NCBI GenBank assembly: GCA_035501495.1
Contig: DATJWB010000049.1
Coordinates: forward strand, 19,981-83,980
Source of the DNA: JAIQFL01 sp035501495
Lineage (GTDB): Bacteria; Acidobacteriota; Terriglobia; Bryobacterales; Bryobacteraceae
Length of the DNA stretch: 64,000 bases
Direction of reading: 5' to 3'
Positions 53,355 through 61,340 of the stretch are shown here, in pieces (position 1 is the first letter of the stretch; every line of letters begins with the position of its first letter). The translations under genes were made by a program, and so were the position numbers. The notes beneath the pieces were generated by a model. It was not told the DNA's origin. It saw only the letters and a program-made list of their open reading frames with translations, and did not search any database.

Positions 53355-53668
53355 ACGCTGCACCACGATGGTGCAAGGCGAGTGCCACGGCCATCAGCCC
53401 AAGTGACGGCTGCTTCCGAAAGGACCACACCGGCTCGCAGTGCCGCCATTTGGGCAATTCCAGCGCCATCCTGACGTCGCGCGGGCACTCGTGCCTATCG
53501 CGACGGCACCCCTTGACGACGCTTCTGGTCGTCAACAATCGGGCGGTGCCAGTGTCTTCGGAGGTATTGACCGCCAAGTTTGAGACTCGTGCAGACAGAC
53601 CGGCCCTCATGGGCCGGCCGCGGGAGCCGCCCCGGTCACGCGGATCGTGGTGGGGGGGTTGAAACTCT
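53355..53668. other. Intergenic region, 314 bp, no gene seen
   Basis: Short open frames here look random. The region holds a dispersed hairpin repeat copy (53476-53504) and a perfect 7-bp hairpin CCGGCCC-TCAT-GGGCCGG at 53600-53617. The latter lies about 50 bp after the stop of the minus-strand GT2 gene. It has no T tract, so a terminator role is weak. Confidence 0.5.
53476..53504 (+). repeat. Dispersed hairpin repeat with extended stem
   Basis: GTCGCG and CGCGAC enclose the inner GGGCAC-TC-GTGCCT hairpin, so the whole 29-bp unit can fold. The box GTCGCGCGGG replaces GTGGCGCGGG, and the far arm matches the change. Confidence 0.65.
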
Positions 53669-54832
53669 CTACGTCGTCCGCCCGGCCAAAGTCACAGCGG
53701 GGGCAAGCAAATGCCGCGCGGGCTGGAGATCCGGGCTCTGGTGAATCGGCTGGGCGGCAGGCTTGAAGCTGAACCAGCCCGCCATGGCTTCATCACTCAC
53801 CTTTCTCCGGCTCATAATCCATCGCCGCTGCCGCCAGGCCCGCCGTGTGCAGCCGGCGAGGCGCCAGAAGGCCGGGAGCGAGGCAGGCTCCCAGAATAAA
53901 GTCGCGGCCAGCACCACCAGGTCGCGCGCCGTCATGCGGAACCAGTAGCGGCGATACAGTCCCGGGGTGACGTTCTTGATGCGCATCAGGAACCGGTTCT
54001 TCACCGAATGCATATTGATGATCGCCGGCATCTGGTGGCGGTTGCCGGGAGTCACGGCGCGCACGTGGTAGGCGACTGCCGCAGGGGTGTAGATACACCG
54101 CCATCCCATGAGTTGAGCGCGCCATGCCACGTCTGCGTCCTCGCGGTACACGAAGAAATCCGGATCGAAAAAGTTGCCTCCCACCGAAATATCTTCAATC
54201 ATGCGCCGCCGAAAGAGGGCCGCGGCGGCACTGGCCCCGAATACGTACTCCATGTTTTCGAAGCACTGAACGTCGGGTTGGTGCCAGCCGCGGTCGAAGT
54301 GACGCATTGCGGGAGTAAAAAAGATACCGGTCGAATCGATGCGGGCTTCCGGAAGGTGTTCGAAGCCCGGCCCAATGGAGAGAAGCTTGCCGCACACCGC
54401 GCCCGCGCCGGGATCGGACTTGGCGGCGTCCACCAGCATGCGGATAAAGCCGGGAAGTAACAGGACATCGGGATTCAACGTCAGCACCCACTCTGAGCGG
54501 GTCGAGCGAATCGCCTGATTCTGTGCCGCGGCGAATCCCAAATTGGTGGCGTTTAAGAACTTACGGATGCGGCCTTTGAATTCCCGGAGGATTTCCCAAG
54601 TGTGATCGGTAGAGGCGTTGTCCACTACCACCACCTCGATCGGCACACCCTCCTGCTGCAATACGGCATCCAGGCAGCGGCGGATATACTGACCGCTGTT
54701 ATAGGTGACGATCGCGATGCACACTCTTCCTCGAAGCACTGGTTTCAGGTCCGCTGTTCCAAAGACCGAAAACCTCGGAATTCCACTACACTGGGGTTGG
54801 ACTTTTCGCATAAATGTGGCGAAATTCTCCAT
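53669..54832 (-). CDS. Family 2 glycosyltransferase (rhamnosyltransferase-like)
   Basis: 387 residues. The GT-A core starts CIAIVTYNSGQYIRRCLDAV, with VVVVDNASTD for nucleotide-sugar binding and EWVLTLNPDVLLLPG as the metal-binding region. GASAAAALFRRRMIED and DPDFFVYREDADVAWRAQL supply the acceptor side, with ED as candidate catalytic base. C-terminal basic and hydrophobic segments suggest membrane association. It resembles WbbL-type enzymes that add rhamnose to surface polysaccharides; donor unproven. ATG 54832 or the ATG seven codons later are possible starts. Confidence 0.87.
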   Translation of the reverse strand: MENFATFMRKVQPQCSGIPRFSVFGTADLKPVLRGRVCIAIVTYNSGQYIRRCLDAVLQQEGVPIEVVVVDNASTDHTWEILREFKGRIRKFLNATNLGFAAAQNQAIRSTRSEWVLTLNPDVLLLPGFIRMLVDAAKSDPGAGAVCGKLLSIGPGFEHLPEARIDSTGIFFTPAMRHFDRGWHQPDVQCFENMEYVFGASAAAALFRRRMIEDISVGGNFFDPDFFVYREDADVAWRAQLMGWRCIYTPAAVAYHVRAVTPGNRHQMPAIINMHSVKNRFLMRIKNVTPGLYRRYWFRMTARDLVVLAATLFWEPASLPAFWRLAGCTRRAWRQRRWIMSRRKVSDEAMAGWFSFKPAAQPIHQSPDLQPARHLLAPAVTLAGRTT

Positions 54833-54883
54833 TTCCCTGTAGTTGGCAGGGTCAACCAGGGGTCTTGGTTATGGCTTGTAACA

Positions 54884-55435
54884 ATGTCGCAGTCTGCTGG
54901 TGAAATGTTTGTGGGAATTCTCCGCCAGGAACGAACCGGCGACGTGTTGCAGGATCGTGTCGCGCGGTTGTTCGAGGAGTCCCGGCAGGACGTCTACCGG
55001 TACCTGTTGACCATCGGGCTGCATCCGCCGGCGGCCCAGGAGGCCGTGCAGGAGGTTTTCCTGCGGCTGTATGTGGCTTTGAAAAAGGGGGAAAACATCG
55101 AGAGCCCCCGAGGCTGGATTTTTCGGGTAGCCCACAATTATGGTCTGAAGGTTCGCGCGCGGCAAGCTTCCGAGGCGCCGTTCGACTTGGATCTGGAAGG
55201 CCGGTTGGTGTCCGGATCGGAGGATCCCGAACGGACGCTCCTGGAGCGGGAACGGTTGATGCGGTTTCATCAGGCAGTCGAAGGGCTTTCGCAGCAGCAG
55301 AGGCGCTGCCTGTTTTTGCGTATGGAGGGCTTGCGATACCCGGAAATCGGCTCGGTCCTCGGGATCAGCGCCTCGGCGGTAGGCGAGTTTCTGCGGCGCG
55401 CGGTGGCCCGGTTAAGGAAGGTGCGGGATGAGTAG
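54884..55435 (+). CDS. ECF-type RNA polymerase sigma factor
   Basis: 183 residues from ATG 54884; an internal ATG at residue 8 is possible, and open frame further upstream is not conserved. Region 2: LFEESRQDVYRYLLTIGLHP then EAVQEVFLRLYVALKKG, and ESPRGWIFRVAHN. Region 4: LSQQQRRCLFLRMEGLRYPE then IGSVLGISASAVGEFLRRAV. Typical ECF group with a cognate anti-sigma gene immediately downstream, overlapping by 8 bp. Divergent from the GT2 gene (51 bp). Confidence 0.93.
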   Translation: MSQSAGEMFVGILRQERTGDVLQDRVARLFEESRQDVYRYLLTIGLHPPAAQEAVQEVFLRLYVALKKGENIESPRGWIFRVAHNYGLKVRARQASEAPFDLDLEGRLVSGSEDPERTLLERERLMRFHQAVEGLSQQQRRCLFLRMEGLRYPEIGSVLGISASAVGEFLRRAVARLRKVRDE

Positions 55436-57107
55436 TCTGCAGGTACACCATCCAGAAGACGGTCTTTTGCTTCGTTACATCGACGGCGAATTGCCGGCGC
55501 GGAAAGTCCGACAGGTGGCCCGCCACCTGGAAGCGTGCTGGCAGTGCCGGAGTGAGATGGAAGAACTCGAAAGCACGGTGGCCGATTGCGTGCGCTATCG
55601 CCGGAACGTATTGCAGGCGCACCTGCCGCCTCCGCCCAACCCGTGGCCGGACATTTACCGGGAATTCGCGCGCGTCGATGCATCCATGAGCCAGGAACCC
55701 TGGGTGGCGCGTCTGCAGCGATCTTTCTTAGGACCTCGCGTCCTGCGGTGGGGCCTCGCGTTCGCGGCCTTGTTGGTGTTGGCCGTGGGAGTTTTCCAGC
55801 AACTCCGCGAAGTCCCGGCGGTTCAGGCGGCGACTCTCTTACGGAAAGCCGTGTCGGCCGCGGATGCGCATCCCATGAGGCCGCACCGGATTCTGGTACA
55901 AACGCCGACCGCGCGGATGGTCAAACTCGTGGGAAGCCGTCCGGTGGGGCGCAGCGGAGTCCTGCCGGGGGGTCTTCAGGCACGGCTGGATGGGGCGCAC
56001 TACGACGGCGGCGATCCGCTGAGCGCCAAGGCGTACCTGGGGTGGTACGACCACCTGACCGAGCGGCACGACGAGGTGACCACTGTGGCCGATCCCGTCC
56101 TGCCGGCTGAGAAATGCTTCCAGATCCGAACGGTCACCGAGGATGGCACCGTGGCGGCGGCGAGCCTGGTGCTCCGCAAGAGCGACCTGCGTCCCGTGGA
56201 GAGCAAGCTGGAATTCCGCGACCAGGAGTGGGTGGAGTTCACCGAGATCGCCGATGCCGCGGCGGGCGATATCGGGCTTCCGGCAGCGCCGGGTGCCGAA
56301 GGGACCACGCGGGTTCGAGAGGGCGGACAACCTGGCGGGAGCATGGCCGAGCCGGCCGCTTCGGTGGCGGACGAATTACAGGTTCTGTCGGCTCTGCACG
56401 ATATTGGAGCGGATTTGGGCGATCCCCTCGAGGTCACACGCTCCGGGGGGCGCGTGCTGGTGAGCGGGGTCGGGATTCAGGCGGCGCGGCAGAAGCAGAT
56501 TCGCGAGGCGCTGGACGGCATCGCGCACGTTCAGATCGAGTTCTCGGAGCCATCCGCGGCGGAGATTCCAACCGAGCCTGGCGGCCCCGGTACGAGCAAC
56601 GGCAGTGCGAGGAACGCCGGGATCGCGGCACGAGTGGAGCAGCAGGTGGGCGGGCGGGTGGAGTTCGAGCGGTTCAGCTCTCAGGTGTTGGACCGGAACG
56701 AATTGATGATGGCGCGCGCGTATGCCCTTCGGGCGCTGGCTCAGCGTTTCCCGGCGGACCAGGAGTCAGGTCTCAGTCCTGCGGAACAGAAAACTCTGGG
56801 GGACATGGCCCGCGATGACACCACCGCGTTGCTGCGCGAAGCTTCCGGCATGGAACGCGCTTTGGTTCCGATCCTGACCGCCATGGGCGGTACGGCCGGG
56901 GGCGGCCAGGCGGGCAGCCAATCGGCGTGGGAACCCGCGGCGGAAGAGTTGTTCCAGTCCTCGCGCCGCGTCGAGGTGCTGGTCTCGGTCCTGCTGGGCG
57001 CCGCCCGCAGCGACGGTTCTACGGACCTCCTGCCGTCCGAGTTGCTGTCGGCGATGCGGGACCTGCGAGCCAAAGCGGACCGGTGCCGACAACTGCTGGG
57101 ACAGTAA
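55428..57107 (+). CDS. Membrane-spanning anti-sigma factor with large periplasmic region
   Basis: 559 residues. The N-terminal zinc-finger-type anti-sigma domain has the HxxxCxxC motif (HLEACWQCRSEM). One TM helix follows at about 106-125 (WGLAFAALLVLAVGVF). The periplasmic part starts with a segment resembling RseB/MucB-like lipoprotein-binding folds (HRILVQTPTARMVKLVGSRP, LVLRKSDLRPVESKLEFRD). It ends in about 200 residues of helical, Ala/Arg-rich sequence. Such a long extracytoplasmic part suggests it senses envelope damage. The start overlaps the sigma gene by 8 bp (ATGAGTAG), indicating coupling. Confidence 0.85.
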   Translation: MSSLQVHHPEDGLLLRYIDGELPARKVRQVARHLEACWQCRSEMEELESTVADCVRYRRNVLQAHLPPPPNPWPDIYREFARVDASMSQEPWVARLQRSFLGPRVLRWGLAFAALLVLAVGVFQQLREVPAVQAATLLRKAVSAADAHPMRPHRILVQTPTARMVKLVGSRPVGRSGVLPGGLQARLDGAHYDGGDPLSAKAYLGWYDHLTERHDEVTTVADPVLPAEKCFQIRTVTEDGTVAAASLVLRKSDLRPVESKLEFRDQEWVEFTEIADAAAGDIGLPAAPGAEGTTRVREGGQPGGSMAEPAASVADELQVLSALHDIGADLGDPLEVTRSGGRVLVSGVGIQAARQKQIREALDGIAHVQIEFSEPSAAEIPTEPGGPGTSNGSARNAGIAARVEQQVGGRVEFERFSSQVLDRNELMMARAYALRALAQRFPADQESGLSPAEQKTLGDMARDDTTALLREASGMERALVPILTAMGGTAGGGQAGSQSAWEPAAEELFQSSRRVEVLVSVLLGAARSDGSTDLLPSELLSAMRDLRAKADRCRQLLGQ

Positions 57108-57112
57108 AACGC

Positions 57113-57155
57113 GGTTCGGGCGTCGGGCGAGATGTCCGAACCCCGAAGCGCTTCG
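57113..57155. terminator. Hairpins between convergent genes, possible bidirectional terminator
   Basis: GGTTCGG...CCGAACC (57113-57142, 16-nt loop) and the palindrome CGAAGCGCTTCG (57144-57155) follow the anti-sigma stop. Neither has a T tract, so a Rho-independent role is only possible. Confidence 0.3.
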
Positions 57156-57214
57156 CCGGGTCATACAGGACACGATTGGCTGCGCCACGAGGCTCCGCAA
57201 GTTCTGTGGGGAAG

Positions 57215-58690
57215 TCACTGCGCGATGCGGAGCATCTGCGAGGCGACTTGTATGAACGCCTGGTTCAAGTCACTGGGTGTAGGGGCATTGTAGTATCGGC
57301 CATTGCTCCCGGCGGCCACGGGGTTGGTCGTTAGGGAGGGATCGTTGGCGATGCGCTGCAGCAGCACCGAGTCCACGTCACCGCCGTAGCCGATGCAATA
57401 AATCACCACGCCGGAGAGCGAGTTGTTGGCTTGGGCCGGGTCTGGATCGCCTCGCCGGATGCGCAGCGCCGCATGGTCGGCGGCATTCGTGGCGAAGTTC
57501 TCCACGTTCTGCGCATTGGTGACGCTGAGCCCGCTGCCGCTGTAGGTCACCGAGCGGTAAGCGGTGGCAGTCAGCGAGTTGCCCCAGACATCTGTAACCG
57601 GGGCATTCGAAACATCGGAAGATACGTTGGATTGGTTGGTGGCAAAGGAACAGTGGCTTTGGTCGGTGATCACACTCAGGTCGGAAGCGAGAGGCGGGGG
57701 GCCCGGGGCGGCCCACTTGTACAGCCCCATGGCGGTGCTGGGGACGTTGTTGTTGTACCCCAGGGTCAGCACGCCCTCCCGGGGATTGGCGCCGTAGGAA
57801 GCGCAGGTGCCTTTCATCGGAAAATTCTCCGTCACCGCCGTCGGCCGGCCATCGGTAAAGAACAGGATTGCATTCAAAGCGCCATTCTGGTTGAGTTTCA
57901 CGAGTTGGTCGTAGCCTTGCCAGAGGGCCTGCGCGGAGCTGGTGGCCCCCGTACAGTTCACCGCATTCAGGTACCCCTCGACCGAGGTCTTGAACGTCGT
58001 GGCGGGAGCGTAATCCACGTTCGAACTGGTGGCGAAGGTGATCAGCCCGAGGTTGTCGCGGGTCTCGGCGAACTGGTTGACAAAATTCACCGCGGCGGCT
58101 TTGAGCGGATTGCAGGCGGCCGGCTGCCCGTTATACGAGGTGGCCAATGACCCGGACCGGTCCATTACGACCATGATGTTGATGTCGCGGCGGGTGGATT
58201 TGGATGTGACGGTGATGGTACGGGCGCCGGTATTGAACATGCCCAGGAAGATCAGAGGCATATCGACACTGGCGGTAGTGGTGATGGAGCGCAGATGCGT
58301 GTCGTCGGTTGCGGCCACGCTGTTCACCTGCAGATTCGTGCTTTCCAGATACCCGGAGGGAAAATTGGCGTAGAAGTAGGCGTTGGCGGTGGTCACCGCA
58401 TTCGCCCGCTGGCTGGAATCGTCACTCCCGCGGCTGAGCGCGCTCGCGCCGGCGATGGCTGCGGCATCGGCGGCTGCCAGGAGCCTGCTCTGTGCCAGGT
58501 ACATCAGGCCGACATCGATCGCAAGACCTGTGAACGGCAGGACCACGAAGGCGATCATCAGGGTGCCATAGACCATGACAGAGCCCTTTCGCCCGGATCG
58601 GTGCCGGGATCCGGCTTGCGCGCCTTGATCGGGAACGGGTGTGCTCTGGCAGGCACTTTTCGATTTCCAATCAGAACAGCATCCGGGCAT
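57215..58690 (-). CDS. TadG-like pilus-assembly protein with von Willebrand A domain
   Basis: 491 residues from ATG 58690. After about 36 polar residues comes the pilin-like hydrophobic Tad helix (YGTLMIAFVVLPFTGLAIDV), then an Ala-rich AAADAAAIAGASAL. The vWA domain begins IMVVMDRSGSLATSY, with the MIDAS DxSxS motif; AILFFTDGRPT supplies a further metal-site Asp. The C-terminal part (VVIYCIGYGGDVDSVLLQRI) ends the vWA fold. TadG proteins are secreted or anchored pseudopilin-like components of Flp/Tad pili. No other tad genes are in view. Overlaps the upstream TadE-like gene by 20 bp. Confidence 0.85.
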   Translation of the reverse strand: MPGCCSDWKSKSACQSTPVPDQGAQAGSRHRSGRKGSVMVYGTLMIAFVVLPFTGLAIDVGLMYLAQSRLLAAADAAAIAGASALSRGSDDSSQRANAVTTANAYFYANFPSGYLESTNLQVNSVAATDDTHLRSITTTASVDMPLIFLGMFNTGARTITVTSKSTRRDINIMVVMDRSGSLATSYNGQPAACNPLKAAAVNFVNQFAETRDNLGLITFATSSNVDYAPATTFKTSVEGYLNAVNCTGATSSAQALWQGYDQLVKLNQNGALNAILFFTDGRPTAVTENFPMKGTCASYGANPREGVLTLGYNNNVPSTAMGLYKWAAPGPPPLASDLSVITDQSHCSFATNQSNVSSDVSNAPVTDVWGNSLTATAYRSVTYSGSGLSVTNAQNVENFATNAADHAALRIRRGDPDPAQANNSLSGVVIYCIGYGGDVDSVLLQRIANDPSLTTNPVAAGSNGRYYNAPTPSDLNQAFIQVASQMLRIAQ

Positions 58691-59384
58691 AGTAAGCGCC
58701 TCCCTTCGTCAAACCGACCAGATTCAACTCCGGCATCGAGAAGTATCCCTCTACTACCCTCGCGACCTGGCCTTGTTGCAAAGAGAGCACCGAGGAAAAC
58801 CCGTTGGCGACGAGCGTGGACTGCTGGCAGTAGTCCGTGGGTTTGATGTTGCCGGAAGTGTCGATATAAGAAGCGGGCGGGGTTCCGAAATAGCTCGAGA
58901 AAAGCGACCCGTTGCCGATCACGATCCGCTGCGCGAAGACGGTCTGTCCGAGGTTCGGGCAGGACTGCAGGCCATTGGCGGTGCAGTCTGTCTGGTAAAC
59001 CTGGACGATCTGAGACAAAATCAAGACCGCGTTTCCATTGCTGGTGAGAGTGAAGTCGCGACTGAGCGTCGCCGCGATATTCTGTGCGCCGGGGAGTGAG
59101 AAATCGGCGCCCAGGGCGTACATGTGCGAGACGTCGCGGGTCACCTGGGTGGCGCTGAGGGTACGGCCAAGCTGGAGGCCAACGCCGGAGACTCCCAGCA
59201 GCAGCGGTACGGCCACCATGAGCAGCAGAGCCAGCTCGAGCAGAGTGCTGCCGCGAGTCTGTTGTCGCCGATGGGAGTGGAATGCCGTGGATGGGGGCCG
59301 GTGCCTTGCCCTGGGAACCGCGCGCGGGAACAGCCGGCGTCCGCGGTCGTCTTGGAAGGTGTTAGCGTGCCGGAGGTCCGCCAA
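58671..59384 (-). CDS. TadE-like pseudopilin
   Basis: About 237 residues from TTG 59384, which has GGAGG 9 bp upstream; a start far upstream at 59495 would overlap the neighbour by 134 bp. The N-terminal leader is basic (RRQQTRGSTLLELALLLMVA); Gly before STLLELAL fits prepilin cleavage with Glu at +5. One TM helix follows. The rest is a secreted domain with two Cys pairs. The second of three tad-like genes in tandem. The start is inferred and not certain. Confidence 0.7.
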   Translation of the reverse strand: MADLRHANTFQDDRGRRLFPRAVPRARHRPPSTAFHSHRRQQTRGSTLLELALLLMVAVPLLLGVSGVGLQLGRTLSATQVTRDVSHMYALGADFSLPGAQNIAATLSRDFTLTSNGNAVLILSQIVQVYQTDCTANGLQSCPNLGQTVFAQRIVIGNGSLFSSYFGTPPASYIDTSGNIKPTDYCQQSTLVANGFSSVLSLQQGQVARVVEGYFSMPELNLVGLTKGGAYYARMLF

Positions 59385-59862
59385 GGGGAGTAGCCTCCAT
59401 GATGTCAGCCGACGCCACGCCGAACTGCAGCGGGTTCGATTGATGCCAAAGCGGGAACATCCAGTTCCAGGTGAGCCCCTGAATCGAAACGACAACGATG
59501 TTTCCGCCGATGTTGCTGTTGGGACCGGTGACCGGGGTGATGGACACCGGATCGTAGTAGGTAATGGTGATCTGATTCGAGCCGTTCTGGTTGGGACTCA
59601 GGGCGTCCACCAGTCCAACGGCGTTGTTCTTCACCGTAGTCTTGATGGAGTCGTCCTGCCCCATGCCAGTCATCGTCTGACTGGTGACGGCGTAACGGAC
59701 ACCCTGCCTTACGGCGAACAGGAGCGTGTTCTTGATAAAGACCGCAAACGACACATCGACAATCCCGAGGAAAAAGGCCAGCAAGGGCAGTGCGGCGAGC
59801 CCCGCTTCCACCAAAGCGCTTCCGCGCCGCCGGCGTCGACTTTTGAATTGGCGCGCTTGCAT
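59362..59862 (-). CDS. TadE-family pseudopilin
   Basis: 166 residues. Basic N-terminus (MQARQFKSRRRRRGSALVEA) followed by a hydrophobic helix AALPLLAFFLGIVDVSFAVF and VRQGVRYAV, the classic TadE pattern. Prepilin cleavage would occur after Gly in RRGSALVEA. It is the first gene of the triad, so pseudopilins would be processed and assembled with TadG. Its 3-prime end contains the presumed ribosome site of the next gene. Confidence 0.88.
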   Translation of the reverse strand: MQARQFKSRRRRRGSALVEAGLAALPLLAFFLGIVDVSFAVFIKNTLLFAVRQGVRYAVTSQTMTGMGQDDSIKTTVKNNAVGLVDALSPNQNGSNQITITYYDPVSITPVTGPNSNIGGNIVVVSIQGLTWNWMFPLWHQSNPLQFGVASADIMEATPLGGPPAR

Positions 59863-60056
59863 TGCCCTTACGAAACGTCTCCACCCTTACAGTAAATCCG
59901 TGGCCGACAGGAGCCAATCAGAGGAGGCCCTTACATAACATCGGCGAAGTGACTGAATTCCTGTAGTAGAACCGCGGTGGCCTCTGGGGAGTTTACGCTT
60001 GCAATCTTTGCGAGATTTGCCTGGCAGACTGGAATCGCACGGTTACCATAATCCTT

Positions 60057-60917
60057 ATGGATCAAATTTTAGTAATCGGCGGAAACGGCCACGTAGGCGG
60101 CCAGGTTCTCTCTCAATTGCAGGATAAAGGTGTGCGGGTTCGGGCACTGGTGCGCAATCCCGATACGGCTCGCATGCCGGCCTGCGTCGAGATGGTGCGG
60201 GGCGACCTGGCCGCCCCGGAGTCCCTGGATGCCTGCCTGGAGGGGGTCGATGCCGTGTTCCTGGTGTGGACCGCCCCGCCGGCCACCGCGGCCGCTGCCG
60301 TGGAGCGGATCGCCAAGCACGCACGGCGCATCGTGTACCTCTCCGCCCCGATTAAAACGCAACACCCGCTCTTCCAGAGTTCACTACCCAATTCGAGTTC
60401 GCGGCTCAACGTGGAGCTCGAGCGGCTGATCGAGGCCTCGGGGCTCCAGTGGACGTTCCTGAGGCCCGGCATGTTCGCCGCCAACGCCCGGGAATGGTGG
60501 GCGCCGCAGACTCGTCAAGGAGATGTGGTGAAGTGGCCCTATCTGTCGGCGCCGACAGCTCCGATCGACGAGCGCGACATCGCGGCAGTAGCGGTGCAGG
60601 CGCTTTGCGAGGATGGCCATTCGGGAGGCGATTATGTCCTGACCGGGCCGGAATCCCTCACCCAATACGAGCAGGTCGCCACGGTCGGCCGCGCGATCGG
60701 CCGTTCGCTGCGCATCGAAGAGATGTCGCCGGAGGAGGCACGGCGGGAGTGGCTCGCCACCTGGCCTCCGCCTGTGGTGAACATGCTGCTTACGGCCTGG
60801 CGAGCGGCGATCGGGCAACCGGCGTACGTGACCTCGACGGTCGCAGAAGTCACTGGAAGACCGGCACGGACGTTTTTGAACTGGGCCACGGATCACGCCG
60901 CGGCGTTTCAGGGGTGA
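60057..60917 (+). CDS. NmrA-like atypical SDR, NAD(P)-binding protein
   Basis: 286 residues. The N-terminal dinucleotide-binding motif is ILVIGGNGHVGGQVL (GxxGxxG). VDAVFLVWTAPPATAA, VYLSAPIKT and LQWTFLRPGMFAAN follow the atypical-SDR pattern of NmrA/HSCARG and QOR2. The Tyr-Lys catalytic pair of classical SDRs is absent. The C-terminus (GRPARTFLNWATDHAAAF) is typical of the family. Role: nucleotide-redox sensing or NAD(P)H-dependent reduction. No linked gene defines the substrate. Monocistronic. Confidence 0.87.
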   Translation: MDQILVIGGNGHVGGQVLSQLQDKGVRVRALVRNPDTARMPACVEMVRGDLAAPESLDACLEGVDAVFLVWTAPPATAAAAVERIAKHARRIVYLSAPIKTQHPLFQSSLPNSSSRLNVELERLIEASGLQWTFLRPGMFAANAREWWAPQTRQGDVVKWPYLSAPTAPIDERDIAAVAVQALCEDGHSGGDYVLTGPESLTQYEQVATVGRAIGRSLRIEEMSPEEARREWLATWPPPVVNMLLTAWRAAIGQPAYVTSTVAEVTGRPARTFLNWATDHAAAFQG

Positions 60918-60935
60918 ATGGCAGCGGACCTGGTT

Positions 60936-60962
60936 GGCGCTCCAGACACGCTTGTCCGCGCC
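60936..60962 (-). repeat. Dispersed hairpin repeat, variant copy
   Basis: GGCGC...GCGCC encloses GGACA-AGC-GTGTC on the minus strand. Outer and inner arms both pair, although the loop has grown and the sequence departs from the consensus. It lies between two convergent genes. Confidence 0.5.
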
Positions 60963-61331
60963 TCACGATTCCAGGGGGATGCCGGACTCCTTGAGCGCCC
61001 GCCAGCCGCCGTCGAGTGAGATTGCGTTCCGATAGCCCATCTTCTGGAGATTGTCGGCCACCAGCGCCGAGCGAAAGCCGCCGCCGCAATAGAGCACCAG
61101 CACCGCGTCTTTGTCGGGAACCTGGGTCTCGATGTCGCGCTCGATTATGCCCTTGCTCAGATGCATCGCATCGGCCACGTGTCCGTTCGCCCACTCGCGG
61201 TCTTCGCGCGTGTCCACCAGAAGGTGCGGTTCGCCGGCTGCCAGCATCTTCTTGTATCCGTCGATGTCGATCTGCTTCACGCGCGACTTGGCATCATTCA
61301 CCAGGTTCAGGAACCCCGGATTGTGCTGCAT
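60963..61331 (-). CDS. Rhodanese-like sulfurtransferase
   Basis: 122 residues, a single rhodanese domain. LLVDTREDREWANGHVADAM is the first conserved block. The active-site loop is VLVLYCGGGFRSALVA with C82. The C-terminal GYRNAISLDGGWRALKESG is typical. It can transfer sulfane sulfur to thiol acceptors. It is the last gene of the murQ-murA operon (9 bp after murA), an unusual neighbour without obvious functional link. Confidence 0.92.
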   Translation of the reverse strand: MQHNPGFLNLVNDAKSRVKQIDIDGYKKMLAAGEPHLLVDTREDREWANGHVADAMHLSKGIIERDIETQVPDKDAVLVLYCGGGFRSALVADNLQKMGYRNAISLDGGWRALKESGIPLES

Positions 61332-61340
61332 GCAGTCTCC

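Noticed and set aside
53450..53662. 70-codon frame in the largest gene-free gap
   Set aside because: It starts in the repeat copy, has no ribosome site and no resemblance to a known family.
59385..59495. Longer start for the second TadE-like gene
   Set aside because: It would overlap the first TadE gene by 134 bp and has no ribosome site; TTG 59384 with GGAGG is better.
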